Source: a virus
Length of the DNA stretch: 36,480 nt
Strand: one strand, 5' to 3'
IMG/VR virus record: IMGVR_UViG_3300025131_000180
Coordinates: 1 to 36,480 of that record
The translations under genes and the position numbers were made by a program. Positions within the stretch are counted from its first letter, which is position 1. The number at the start of each line of letters is the position of its first letter. Positions 20,704 through 29,455 of the stretch are shown here, in pieces. Below the pieces are notes generated by a model, which saw nothing but the letters and a program-made list of their open reading frames with translations, was not told the origin of the DNA and did not search any database.

Positions 20704-23700
20704 ATGTCATATAGAAAGTTTAAGTTTATATCTCCAGGAATTTTTATCAAGGAGATTGATAATTCACAGCTGCCTAAGCAGCCAAGAGACGTAGGTCCTG
20801 CTATAATTGGACGATTGGCCCAAGGGCCCGCCCTCAAACCTGTGCAGGTCAACTCCTTTGTAGAATTTATTGACATTTTTGGTAACCCGATTCCCGGTGG
20901 CCAGGGTGGCGACATCTGGAGAAATGGAAATTTTACAGCGCCTACTTATGCGGCATATGCTGCGCAAGCGTGGCTTCGAAATAACTCCCCAGCCACAATG
21001 GTTAGACTGTTGGGACAGACCCACAAAGACGCCGTTAGTAAGTCCGGCTACGCTGGATGGTCAACTGAAAATGAAGTGGCCACGACGGCCGTAGGCACTA
21101 ACGGCGGCGCGTACGGTCTTTTTGTTTGCGAAGGGGCGGCGCCCGTGAGCGCTTCGGCCAGACATGCAAACGCCTGGACAACAGGAAGTATTTCGGGAAC
21201 TCTTGCGGCCATATGGTATCTCCAAAACGGGGCCATCGCTTTGTCTGGCCAAACAGTTGATGAATCCGCGGCAAACTTCGAGAAAAGCTATGCTGGGTTT
21301 CATAGAGCGGTGGAGGCCGGCCCAACATTTAAAGTTGTGATCCAGGATGGGGGAGGCTCAACTTCAGTAGACAGTTCGTTTGACTTTAGCCCGGATTCTC
21401 CGCGGTATATCAGAAAGGTATTTAATACAGATCCCACTTTGACCAACGACCAGCTAGCTTCGGATGCTTCGTCTTCTTACTGGCTTGGAGAGTCCTTCGA
21501 GGGGAACTTGAAATCCTTTAACGGAACAGACGGCGCCGGTACCCCACTCGGCGTTTCTGGTTCTCTTGCAAGTTCTTGCTACGGGATTATTTTAAGATTA
21601 GCAACTCCGGACGGGACTACAAATGATGGCGGCGATTTCCGCATGGGCCCAACCAAAAGCCCAACAGGGCAATTTGCTAAAACCGGCTGGTATATTTCAC
21701 AAGATATCGGTGGCGCCACGGGCTCTTACTACCCGGGCAACATGCAAAAGCTGTTCCGCCTTGCTGCACGCGAACTTGGCGAAGAAACACAACGTAAGGT
21801 CAAAATTTCTATTCAAGATCTTCGAGCGTCTAACAATCCATCTATCAATCCCTACGGTTCATTTACCGTGGCAATTCGAGACATAAAGGATAATGACGTC
21901 GCGCCAAACATATTAGAACAATATAACAACTGTAACTTAAACCCAGCTTCTGAAAACTACGTGGCCAGAAGACTTGGCAATAGATTTGAACAATGGGACG
22001 ACACTGATCGTCGTTACCGCAGTTACGGAGATTTTCCCAATATTTCTGATTATGTATACGTAGTAATGGATGAAGATGTTGATCGCGCCGCCACCACTGC
22101 CGAATACTTACCTTTCGGTGTTTATGGACCGCCACGATACTTAGGTTTTGCCGTATCAGGCTCCAAAAGCACATTGGGCGCCGACGCGGTATCATACGCC
22201 ATTTCAGGTGGAGTAATGTCCGTTCCAGACGTCGGATCCGGGATTTTTGTACAATCTGGCACAACTAACCCCATTAACACAGGGTATTACGGCACGATCA
22301 GTGCTTCGGCAAACGAGGGGATGGTTGTTTGTTCGAAATATGAATTCCCCAGCTTATATTTACGCTGCAGCTCTTCGAAGGGCGCTTTCTCTGATCCTAA
22401 AGATGCCTATTTTGGTGTTGACACTAACTATGGCTCAAACAGCACGTTTGATTCTAGCGTTTATGATGTTTTGAGAACGAAATGTGAGGATGTCAATGGC
22501 CACGATGCCGTCGCCGGTATCACTGAAGCTTCGTGGATCTTCTCTCTTGATGAGGTGAGAAATGTAAATATTACTTCTGATGGAGACGCAGATAGTTATG
22601 GCCCCAATGCGGTTTATGAAAGTGGCTCGCGAGTAGCCGGAACATCATATACTGCACACACCGCCTCTGGCCTCTTGTCGACACCGGATGTTCGAGGGCC
22701 CCAGACCGCTTCTTACTTAAATGTTATCGACACAGATAATGGAGGTAAATCTGCCGGCTGGGATCGCTTTACAACACTCTTACACGGCGGCGCAGACGGA
22801 GTTGATATTACCGAGAAAGACCCTTTTAATAACAGAGTCTTGGAAACTGATAGTATTAGCCAGCTAAATAATGCAGAATATAATTCTGTTAACGTGGCCA
22901 TCGATTGTTTGCGCGACTCAGAAGTTGTCGAATTTAATTTGGTAACAATGCCAGGCGTTACGAACAATAACCTTAATACAAAACTGGTTGAGACGTGTGA
23001 ACAAAGAGCCGACGCCTTGGCCATTATTGACCTTAAGGGTGGATACACGCCGGCGGCGCAAACGAGCGCCACGAGGCAAAACCGAAAGGGCGATATAGAT
23101 ACTCTTATTAAGAATAAGAAAAATACGTTGAAGATTGATAGCAGCTACGGCTGTGCATACTATCCTTGGGTCCAGATTCGCGACACGATTAATGGCGCAA
23201 CAATTTGGGCGCCCCCCTCAGTGGCCGCACTCGGCGCCATGGCCTATGGCGAAGCGACGTCTCAACTATGGTTTGCTCCTGCTGGATTCACACGCGGCGG
23301 CCTGAGCGCAAATCGCGCAGCGGGTATCCCAGTGGTTGGGGTGGAACAACGTCTCACATCTAGGGAGCGAGACAGGCTTTATGAGCAAAACATTAATCCA
23401 ATCGCTTCGTTCCCGGCAGAAGGAATTGTGATATTCGGACAAAAAACTCTACAGATGACGCCATCGGCACTCGATAGAATCAATGTTCGACGCCTTGTTC
23501 TCTTCTTGAAGAAACAAATTACACGATTTGCCGCAACAATATTGTTTGATCAAAATGTTCAGGTAACGTGGAATAGGTTTAAATCAAAAGTTAACCCCTT
23601 CCTTAGCGACGTTAAGGCCGGCCTCGGAATCGTAGAATACAAGTTGGTTCTAGATGAGACCACTACAACTCCAGATCTCATCGATAGAAACATTATGTAT

Positions 23701-23790
23701 GCGAAGTTGTATATAAAACCAGCAAGGGCAATCGAATATATTGCAATCGATTTTATTATTACGGACTCGGGAGCATCTTTTGAGGACTAA
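20704..23790 (+). CDS. 18: Tail sheath protein (gp18-like), enlarged
   Basis: A 1028-residue contractile sheath protein (T4 gp18 is 659). The N-terminus (YRKFKFISPGIFIKEIDNSQ, residues 3-22, then RDVGPAIIGRLAQGPA) and the C-terminal domain (INVRRLVLFLKKQITRFAAT, about 919-938, then QVTWNRF and YIAIDFIIT) are hallmark sheath segments. The C-terminal half also has AIIDLKGGYTP and WAPPSVAALGAMA. The extra ~370 residues fall in the middle, probably protruding domains on the outer surface rich in Gly/Ser. The sheath contracts to drive the tube through the host envelope. Confidence 0.93.
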   Translation: MSYRKFKFISPGIFIKEIDNSQLPKQPRDVGPAIIGRLAQGPALKPVQVNSFVEFIDIFGNPIPGGQGGDIWRNGNFTAPTYAAYAAQAWLRNNSPATMVRLLGQTHKDAVSKSGYAGWSTENEVATTAVGTNGGAYGLFVCEGAAPVSASARHANAWTTGSISGTLAAIWYLQNGAIALSGQTVDESAANFEKSYAGFHRAVEAGPTFKVVIQDGGGSTSVDSSFDFSPDSPRYIRKVFNTDPTLTNDQLASDASSSYWLGESFEGNLKSFNGTDGAGTPLGVSGSLASSCYGIILRLATPDGTTNDGGDFRMGPTKSPTGQFAKTGWYISQDIGGATGSYYPGNMQKLFRLAARELGEETQRKVKISIQDLRASNNPSINPYGSFTVAIRDIKDNDVAPNILEQYNNCNLNPASENYVARRLGNRFEQWDDTDRRYRSYGDFPNISDYVYVVMDEDVDRAATTAEYLPFGVYGPPRYLGFAVSGSKSTLGADAVSYAISGGVMSVPDVGSGIFVQSGTTNPINTGYYGTISASANEGMVVCSKYEFPSLYLRCSSSKGAFSDPKDAYFGVDTNYGSNSTFDSSVYDVLRTKCEDVNGHDAVAGITEASWIFSLDEVRNVNITSDGDADSYGPNAVYESGSRVAGTSYTAHTASGLLSTPDVRGPQTASYLNVIDTDNGGKSAGWDRFTTLLHGGADGVDITEKDPFNNRVLETDSISQLNNAEYNSVNVAIDCLRDSEVVEFNLVTMPGVTNNNLNTKLVETCEQRADALAIIDLKGGYTPAAQTSATRQNRKGDIDTLIKNKKNTLKIDSSYGCAYYPWVQIRDTINGATIWAPPSVAALGAMAYGEATSQLWFAPAGFTRGGLSANRAAGIPVVGVEQRLTSRERDRLYEQNINPIASFPAEGIVIFGQKTLQMTPSALDRINVRRLVLFLKKQITRFAATILFDQNVQVTWNRFKSKVNPFLSDVKAGLGIVEYKLVLDETTTTPDLIDRNIMYAKLYIKPARAIEYIAIDFIITDSGASFED

Positions 23791-23803
23791 AAATTTAATT
23801 TAA

Positions 23804-23821
23804 CTCTATTTACTAATAGAG
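23804..23821. other. Perfect 7-bp hairpin between sheath and tube genes
   Basis: CTCTATT (23804-23810) pairs with AATAGAG (23815-23821) around a TACT loop. The left arm overlaps a TCTATTTAC sequence like the candidate promoter motif. No T tract follows, so it is not a typical terminator. It may tune sheath-to-tube expression. Confidence 0.5.
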
Positions 23822-23843
23822 GATAAAAAGGAGATATTAAAAA

Positions 23844-24458
23844 ATGGCCGACAAGACCAATTTCTGGAGTTCGACAACAATTGATCCAAAGCGATCTTTT
23901 CGCTGGGTATTGGTATTTGATCATATTCCCACATACGTTATTACAAAGGTAGGGAAGCCGAACTTTAGCGTGACACCGGTTAAACACAATTATATCGCTC
24001 ACGAATTTAAATATCCCGGCCGAGTAACCTGGGAAGATGTTCAAGTAACATTGGTCGACCCCGTATATCCAGACGCTTCTGCAAAAATTGTCAAAATGTT
24101 GCAGGCTTCCGGTTATGCTATTCCTGGCACTGAAGCAGATGCATCGATTTCTATGACAAAGAAAGATTCAAACCTTGCTGTAGGAGTTCCATCAATCGCG
24201 CAGCTAGACGGAAAGGGTCAGCAAATTGAACGCTGGACCTTACATAACGCTTGGCTTTCAAAGGCCGACTTTGGCGCGCTAGACTACGCCACCGAGGATA
24301 TGTTGAATGTGCAATTAACTTTTACATATGATTGGGCCGAATACGAAGGCGGTGGCACCCCCGAAGAGCCCGTCCCAGTTCCCATCATGACAAACGAACA
24401 GCCACAGGCCGCAACTATTCAAAAATACAAAGAAGAAATGGGAGCTACTAATACGTAG
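23844..24458 (+). CDS. 19: Tail tube protein (gp19-like)
   Basis: A 204-residue protein with an AAGGAG ribosome binding site. It opens with FWSSTTIDPKRSFRWVLVFD (about 6-25), a typical tube protein start, then THVITK-type strands, KYPGRVTWEDVQVTLVDPVYPD (about 60-81) and a closing beta strand LNVQLTFTYDWAEYE. It is slightly longer than T4 gp19 (163), with a Pro-rich C-terminal tail. Hexamers stack to form the inner tube through which DNA passes. A related protein is encoded immediately downstream. Confidence 0.85.
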   Translation: MADKTNFWSSTTIDPKRSFRWVLVFDHIPTYVITKVGKPNFSVTPVKHNYIAHEFKYPGRVTWEDVQVTLVDPVYPDASAKIVKMLQASGYAIPGTEADASISMTKKDSNLAVGVPSIAQLDGKGQQIERWTLHNAWLSKADFGALDYATEDMLNVQLTFTYDWAEYEGGGTPEEPVPVPIMTNEQPQAATIQKYKEEMGATNT

Positions 24459-24469
24459 GTACAAGAAAG

Positions 24470-25207
24470 ATGGCTGAACGCGACATATTTTCTCCCGGAA
24501 TTTGGCAATTTTGGAGCAACTCCAATGTAAGACCAAAAAGAAATTTCGAAGCTATGTTGTTGTTTGGCGACTTAATGTTCGGGGGAGCAGATCTCGACTC
24601 CTTTCCCCCATATATGGTTAAAAGCTTCAGCCGGCCGGGATACGACAGTATCGAGACACAAATCGGTGAGTACCAATTAGATTCTGGCGACTATGCTAAA
24701 ATAGATTATCCAACACAAGGCTTTAAAACAAAACCCCTGAAAGTCACCTTGGCGGATGTAAACGTGTTTGGTACACAAGGTGCAGATACAGCGGGCCACA
24801 TTCAAGCGGCGTTATCCATGATGCAGAAGACGTGGAAATTCGAAGAAACTGCTATGGGCCATCGAGAGGGCGCCGACAATGAAAATTATAATCGGCTTAT
24901 TGATGGCTATATAGAGGGAAGCCCTCAAATTATTACAATTCTTGAATTGGATGGCCATGGCGGCGCAAATGGCGAGTGGAGTATTTATAAGCCAGTTTTA
25001 ACATCTGTGGGCTTTTCTGATATTAATTATGATAGTGAGAATATAGCCACAGTAGATTTAACTTTTGCGTATAAAAATTTTAAATTTACGCAAGGTTGGA
25101 GTGAGAGACAGCTTCAGCGCCGGTTAGATGCCGCAGCAGCAGGCGCAGGTAATAATCTTAGTAGTTGGGAAAACAAAGGCTCAAGATGGCTTGTTCGCGG
25201 TTACTAA
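24470..25207 (+). CDS. Second tail tube-like protein
   Basis: A 245-residue paralogue of the preceding tube protein. The start IWQFWSNSNVRPKRNFEAML (about 8-27) matches FWSSTTIDPKRSFRWVL, and PTQGFKTKPLKVTLADVNVF (about 78-97) and ATVDLTFAYKNFKF (about 193-206) match the tube's strands. A longer central insertion and an Ala-rich C-terminal helix (QLQRRLDAAAAG) distinguish it. It could be a second tube subunit, a tube initiator at the baseplate, or a terminator. The 11-base gap to the first tube gene suggests joint expression. Confidence 0.7.
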   Translation: MAERDIFSPGIWQFWSNSNVRPKRNFEAMLLFGDLMFGGADLDSFPPYMVKSFSRPGYDSIETQIGEYQLDSGDYAKIDYPTQGFKTKPLKVTLADVNVFGTQGADTAGHIQAALSMMQKTWKFEETAMGHREGADNENYNRLIDGYIEGSPQIITILELDGHGGANGEWSIYKPVLTSVGFSDINYDSENIATVDLTFAYKNFKFTQGWSERQLQRRLDAAAAGAGNNLSSWENKGSRWLVRGY

Positions 25208-25246
25208 AATTTAAAAGATTTAACTAGAAAACAAAACGAGGTAAAA

Positions 25247-26116
25247 ATGAGTGCAAGATCAAATGAAAATAGACTTGGGGCACCCCCCACGCCAACCGAA
25301 GTAGATACGGGCTTTAAACAACCAAGCATGGAAGGTGATAGTTTAAAGTTCATAACGCCCACAGAATTTGCTGAACTTCCTAGCAAAGGGCACTTCTACC
25401 CCCCCGATCATCCCCTCTTTAAGCAAGAGGTTGTAGAAATCAAACATATGACCACAAAAGAAGAAGATATTTTAACTTCTGTGGCGTTGCTGAAGAAAGG
25501 GCTGGCTTTAGATAGGATGCTCGAAAGCATCATAGTAGATAAAAGAATAAAAACGGATAATTTGCTCGTGGGGGACAAAAACGCACTGCTCGTCGCTGCT
25601 AGAGCCCATGGGTATGGCGCCGCATATGAAACTGCAATTACATGTCCAAGGTGCGATGCAACTCAAGATTATTCTTTCGATTTAAGCGCTTTGAAAATAC
25701 AATTTCCTTCTGACGAGTTTATGGCAGAACACGAAATTAAAAGAACAGAAGTTGGCACCTTTTTGATCCCACTTCCCAAAACACAGTACACAATTGAAGT
25801 CCGGTTTTTGACAGGAAGAGACGAAAAGAAAATCCTGGAAGCGCAAGCACACAAAAAGAAAATGAATTTTCCGGAAACCCCAGCCAGTGACTTTTTGAGG
25901 CTTGTAATTGTTTCAGTTAATGATATAAAAAACGCAACATCCCTCAATGATTTTATAAATACGTTACCTGCGCTGCATAGTCGTTATATAAAAAGGATGT
26001 ACGAAAAATTAATACCTTCTCTTGATATGAATCACTCTTTTAGTTGCTCGGTATGCACCTACGAGGGGGCCCTGGAGGTCCCCCTCACCGCTGACTTTTT
26101 TTGGTCTATCTCTTGA
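25247..26116 (+). CDS. 26: gp26-like baseplate hub/assembly protein (zero-frame product)
   Basis: A 289-residue protein. Conserved-looking segments are PTEFAELPSKGHFYPPDHPL (about 38-57), VEIKHMTTKEEDILTS (63-78) and KGLALDRMLESIIVDK (84-99). Two cysteine pairs, C133-P-R-C136 and C267-S-V-C270, form a probable zinc ribbon that folds the ends together; T4 gp26 also has a CxxC. The protein lies between tube and tape measure genes, the classic place of tail assembly chaperones. Its stop (TGA 26114) comes 11 bases after a T7 run from which a +1 or -2 shift would add about 62 residues (see the next entries). Confidence 0.75.
   Translation: MSARSNENRLGAPPTPTEVDTGFKQPSMEGDSLKFITPTEFAELPSKGHFYPPDHPLFKQEVVEIKHMTTKEEDILTSVALLKKGLALDRMLESIIVDKRIKTDNLLVGDKNALLVAARAHGYGAAYETAITCPRCDATQDYSFDLSALKIQFPSDEFMAEHEIKRTEVGTFLIPLPKTQYTIEVRFLTGRDEKKILEAQAHKKKMNFPETPASDFLRLVIVSVNDIKNATSLNDFINTLPALHSRYIKRMYEKLIPSLDMNHSFSCSVCTYEGALEVPLTADFFWSIS
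26063..26086 (+). promoter_or_regulatory. Strong hairpin just upstream of the T7 slip run
   Basis: GAGGGGG (26063-26069) pairs perfectly with CCCCCTC (26080-26086). The 10-base loop can add two more pairs around TGGA and contains GGAGG, a sequence able to pair with the 16S rRNA end. The hairpin lies in the coding region, 9 bases before TTTTTTT (26096-26102). It may stimulate frameshifting; this role is inferred. Confidence 0.6.
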
Positions 26117-26291
26117 ATACATAGAACAAGTATATGAGCAGTTCTTTTTGATGAAGTATCATGGTAATTGGAGCTTAACTGAAGCCTACAACCTTCCAGT
26201 TGGCCTACGCAAGTGGTTTTTTGAGAGACTTGTGAAACAAAAAGAAGATGAAGCCGAGGCCCACAACTCTGCGCACCGCTCAAGAAGATAG
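26103..26291 (+). CDS. Frameshift-encoded C-terminal extension (gp51/tail-chaperone-like)
   Basis: The +1 frame is open from 26031 to the TAG at 26289-26291 and has no ATG until 26151. Yet its sequence looks coding from the T run on: GLSLEYIEQVYEQFFLMKYH, then WSLTEAYNLPVGLRKWFFER and a charged tail. This pattern resembles the gp51-type or chaperone C-terminal segments of T4-like phages. Slipping at TTT TTT T gives perfect re-pairing of tRNA-Phe in either +1 or -2 direction. A +1 shift would yield a fusion of about 347 residues. A sequencing error in the T run would look the same, and independent start at ATG 26151 is possible but would cut a helix. Confidence 0.65.
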   Translation, partial: GLSLEYIEQVYEQFFLMKYHGNWSLTEAYNLPVGLRKWFFERLVKQKEDEAEAHNSAHRSRR

Positions 26292-26348
26292 TTAAAAATA
26301 AAGCCCTCAACTAATTATAATAGAGCATTTTTATAAAAAGGGCATCAC

Positions 26349-28514
26349 ATGGCACTCACACCAGACCAAGCGAAACAATTATCAGAAATCATGGCTGCTT
26401 TAAATAAGTCTGGCATCCAACTGCAAGAAACGTTAAAGCAGAACCTAGAAATACTTTTAAAACAAGGCACTCAATTAAAAGAAAATTCAGAAATCGCACA
26501 TCGTACGGCCTTATCTATGGCGCAAGGCAAAGACGCGACTGTAGCTACTAACGAGGCGCTTGCAGCATCGCTTGATTCGCGAATGCTGAGCTTGGACTAC
26601 GATCAGAAAGCACTACTCAACGCCGAAGCAACAAGAGACGCATTAATAACGGTACATAACACGCTCAAGGAAAAAAATTCTACTGAGGCCCGGGCGCTAG
26701 AGAACCTGATCAGACAATCCGAAGAACAGGTTAGAATCAACAAACAAACAACCGCAAGGAATGAGAGCACTAAAGATTTTAGCAAATTACAACTTGCCGC
26801 CGGCGCAGGCGTGGCGTTGTTGGCCGGCGCCGCCGGCGGAAGGTTCCTAAGAGCTGGAAAGGCCACCAAGACGGCTAAAGCAGGCAAAACAGCAGCAAAG
26901 GGAAAGGGCGCCCTCGGCGAGATCGGCAAGGTCTTAGGCATCACCACCGGGGCCAAGTACGCCGCAGATGCAGTCGGAGGCATGGCCAGCACCTGGCAGC
27001 AATGGGTCGGGCAAGCCAAGCAGGCCAACGAAGAAATTAACACGGGCCAAACAGCCCTAGCTTCATTTATGGGGCAAGTTAAGGATACTGACGCGTCCGT
27101 GCGCACTGCCACAACGGCCATCAACTCGGCCGGAATACAAACAGCTACTTTTGGTCAACGATTAATTCAAACCCAAGAAGAGCTGGCGCATCTTGGCGTT
27201 ACGGGCGCCCATGTCACTGGCGCCTACAAGGACATGATCGCCGAATCACGCACTTTGGGCACTCTCATGGGGCGCCTTAGCGGTAGAAATGATGTCCAGG
27301 CCGATTCGTTGGTCAAACTGGCCCTTCAGTTTAAAAGCGCGGGACTGACTACTAAAACTTTTGCTCAAGGTCTAGACATTTTAGGCAAGGGGTATAGAGT
27401 GAACAATCTAACAGCACAGTCGGAAGGGCTAGCCGAAGAGATCGTAGGGATCGCCGCTGCAACTGGCCAGGCAACAGATGCAGTCGGCCAGCAGTTCAAG
27501 GGGGCAATGGAAAGTTTAGCCGCCTATTCACTCCCACGTGCTAAACGAATATTCCGTGAATTGTCCGTCACTGTCGCAGAAACAGGAGTGGGAATGGAGA
27601 AGCTCCTGGCCGTCGCAGAGGGATTCGATACTTTAGATTCAGCCGCTTCTAAGGTTGGTAATTTAAATGCAATGTTGGGCGGCCCATATTTGAATACTTT
27701 AGATATGGTTAACGCTACCGAAGAAGACCGGATTGCGATGATAAGGGAGGCAGTCGAGGCTAGCGGTGAAAGTTTTGATTCAATGGATAGGTTTAAAAAG
27801 AAAGCAATTGCAAAACAATTGGGCGTTAGTGTGATGGAAGCTCGCAAGTTGCTAAGCGCAGATCAAGACATCATTGAGGCGAAAACTGCAGCTGCCCAAG
27901 ATACAATGGCCACGTCCGAAGAAATGTTCGATCAATCAAAGAAAAGCCAAGGCTTAGCAGCAAAAAATGCAGTTGCAATAAAGGACCAACTCGCCGCCGC
28001 CCAGAAATCGGCATTCCTGGTCACTAACGCTTACGAGCACATTGCGACCGCCGGCCGCAAGGTTAATGACCTTGTATTCAAGCTGGGCGAACAGGCAGAG
28101 GGACACATAGGTAAGTACGTCGCGGGCATGACTATAGAAACTGCGGCCGTATATCAAAAAGCCATAAACCAGGCGAAGCAGGGCGACATATCGTTTGCTC
28201 AAATTTTGACGCTTATGACTAGGGACGCTCAAATTGGTGCTAGAACGGTCGCTGGAATGGCCACCGGTCGATATGACAATCTGAAAGATCCGGAGACGCT
28301 AGAACAACAAGAGAAGCGCCAGAGGGGCGCCCAAGGAAGAATCCCAGCCACAGAGACAACGGTAAATCCTGCCGTTGAGGCAATAAAGCAGATTTTGGGT
28401 GGAGAAGGAGGCCTCACGGCAAGAATAGAGAATACTATAATGTTAGATGGTAGCGTTATAGCAAAACAGATTGATGAGAGAGTGAATTTAAAAATAAGAG
28501 AAGGCGTTAGATAG
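26349..28514 (+). CDS. Tape measure protein (gp29-like position)
   Basis: A 721-residue, Ala/Gln/Lys-rich, mostly helical protein directly after the frameshift region. The N-terminal ~145 residues are a long coiled-coil-like helix. A Gly/Ala-rich hydrophobic segment follows at about 152-168, then a basic Ala/Lys stretch. The middle carries LDTLDSAASKVGNLNAMLGG (about 427-446) and VNATEEDRIAMIREAVEASG, characteristic of tape measure proteins of marine myophages. By the usual 0.15 nm per residue rule the tail would be about 108 nm (T4: 590 residues, about 100 nm). That is an inference, since termini may not span. Confidence 0.82.
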   Translation: MALTPDQAKQLSEIMAALNKSGIQLQETLKQNLEILLKQGTQLKENSEIAHRTALSMAQGKDATVATNEALAASLDSRMLSLDYDQKALLNAEATRDALITVHNTLKEKNSTEARALENLIRQSEEQVRINKQTTARNESTKDFSKLQLAAGAGVALLAGAAGGRFLRAGKATKTAKAGKTAAKGKGALGEIGKVLGITTGAKYAADAVGGMASTWQQWVGQAKQANEEINTGQTALASFMGQVKDTDASVRTATTAINSAGIQTATFGQRLIQTQEELAHLGVTGAHVTGAYKDMIAESRTLGTLMGRLSGRNDVQADSLVKLALQFKSAGLTTKTFAQGLDILGKGYRVNNLTAQSEGLAEEIVGIAAATGQATDAVGQQFKGAMESLAAYSLPRAKRIFRELSVTVAETGVGMEKLLAVAEGFDTLDSAASKVGNLNAMLGGPYLNTLDMVNATEEDRIAMIREAVEASGESFDSMDRFKKKAIAKQLGVSVMEARKLLSADQDIIEAKTAAAQDTMATSEEMFDQSKKSQGLAAKNAVAIKDQLAAAQKSAFLVTNAYEHIATAGRKVNDLVFKLGEQAEGHIGKYVAGMTIETAAVYQKAINQAKQGDISFAQILTLMTRDAQIGARTVAGMATGRYDNLKDPETLEQQEKRQRGAQGRIPATETTVNPAVEAIKQILGGEGGLTARIENTIMLDGSVIAKQIDERVNLKIREGVR

Positions 28515-28525
28515 GAGCAAAAAGA

Positions 28526-29455
28526 ATGGGAACACCAGTATCAAGATTTAAAGAGTCATATAAAACATTTTCATTTGAGCCCCTCCACGTTAAATTACGA
28601 CGTACGGCGGCCAATAGCAAAGACATAACAATCCCAGTCGAGGACCTCACCATCGACCAGAACTTCACCCCAGATTATGACCAGCAGCACGCATACGGAC
28701 GGATGGACCCCATCCCGATATATAAGAAAACGGGGAGAACATTATCTATTACCTTCGCATGCCGAGCGCACCATGTTATTGATGGCGCCGGCGGCGTAGT
28801 TAATAATATTCGTAATATAAATTTACTAACACAGCTTTTATACCCTTCCTACTTTAAAACAGGCTATACCATAGATAACGATCCTGTTGCCGTCTTAGGG
28901 GCACCCCCATTTTTTAGAATAAAGTATGGAAACTACGTTGGAAGTTATTCTCCTACGGGAGAACTTGGCGGCCCCCTCGTCCAAGGATTAACTGGCTATA
29001 TCACCACTTTTAGCCAAAGGTTGGGCACAATCGCCAAAAACGTTGCTTTTGGAAAGCAAGGAGGGGACAACACATATCGCGCGCTCCCACGAGAAATCAA
29101 AGTTAGTTTTACTTTCACTGTTATTCACGACCAGCTTGTGGGCTGGCACGACGGACAATTTAGCCCATGGGGCTATGGAAACAATTTTCCATACAATGCC
29201 GGTGAATTTGGTGAGCTAGGGTCCGATGCGCGCATCCCCCCAGTTTCCCCACCGGAAAATACGGCAGGACTTGCGAATTCCGCCGGCGGGGGGCCCACCA
29301 ACAAAGAGGAAAGAGAGGCAGCTCCTCATGGGGTACCTCAAACAGTAATGAACGCCCAGGCGGACAACATTCTAGGCGCCCAGGCCGGCGCCCCGCGTTC
29401 CACGCTGCAGTATACAGTCCCAACGGCACCAGACTTAACAAAAGGAGATCGATAG
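28526..29455 (+). CDS. Baseplate tube-associated protein (gp48/gp54-like)
   Basis: A 309-residue protein with an AGGAG site. It opens like a tube-fold protein (YKTFSFEPLHVKLRRTAANS, about 11-30). The segment YGRMDPIPIYKKTGRTLSIT (about 57-76) is a conserved pattern of baseplate tube or initiator proteins. Another beta region closes at about 195-210 (EIKVSFTFTVIHDQ). The C-terminal ~80 residues are Pro/Gly/Ala-rich and probably flexible. In T4, gp48 and gp54 cap the baseplate and start tube growth. Position after the tape measure and before the hub is consistent. Exact equivalence is not shown. Confidence 0.6.
   Translation: MGTPVSRFKESYKTFSFEPLHVKLRRTAANSKDITIPVEDLTIDQNFTPDYDQQHAYGRMDPIPIYKKTGRTLSITFACRAHHVIDGAGGVVNNIRNINLLTQLLYPSYFKTGYTIDNDPVAVLGAPPFFRIKYGNYVGSYSPTGELGGPLVQGLTGYITTFSQRLGTIAKNVAFGKQGGDNTYRALPREIKVSFTFTVIHDQLVGWHDGQFSPWGYGNNFPYNAGEFGELGSDARIPPVSPPENTAGLANSAGGGPTNKEEREAAPHGVPQTVMNAQADNILGAQAGAPRSTLQYTVPTAPDLTKGDR

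Noticed and set aside
26151-26291. Independent gene starting at ATG 26151
   Set aside because: Not favoured as the main reading: no good ribosome binding site, and the conserved-looking segment starts about 15 codons upstream in the same frame. It is kept as an alternative to frameshifting.
26302-26342. GCCCT ... AGGGC inverted repeat before the tape measure gene as a terminator
   Set aside because: The arms are only about 5 bp apart by 30 bases and no proper T tract follows.
26603-27124. 173-codon minus-strand ORF opposite the tape measure gene
   Set aside because: Ala/Leu-rich antisense shadow of an Ala/Lys-rich gene, without start signals.
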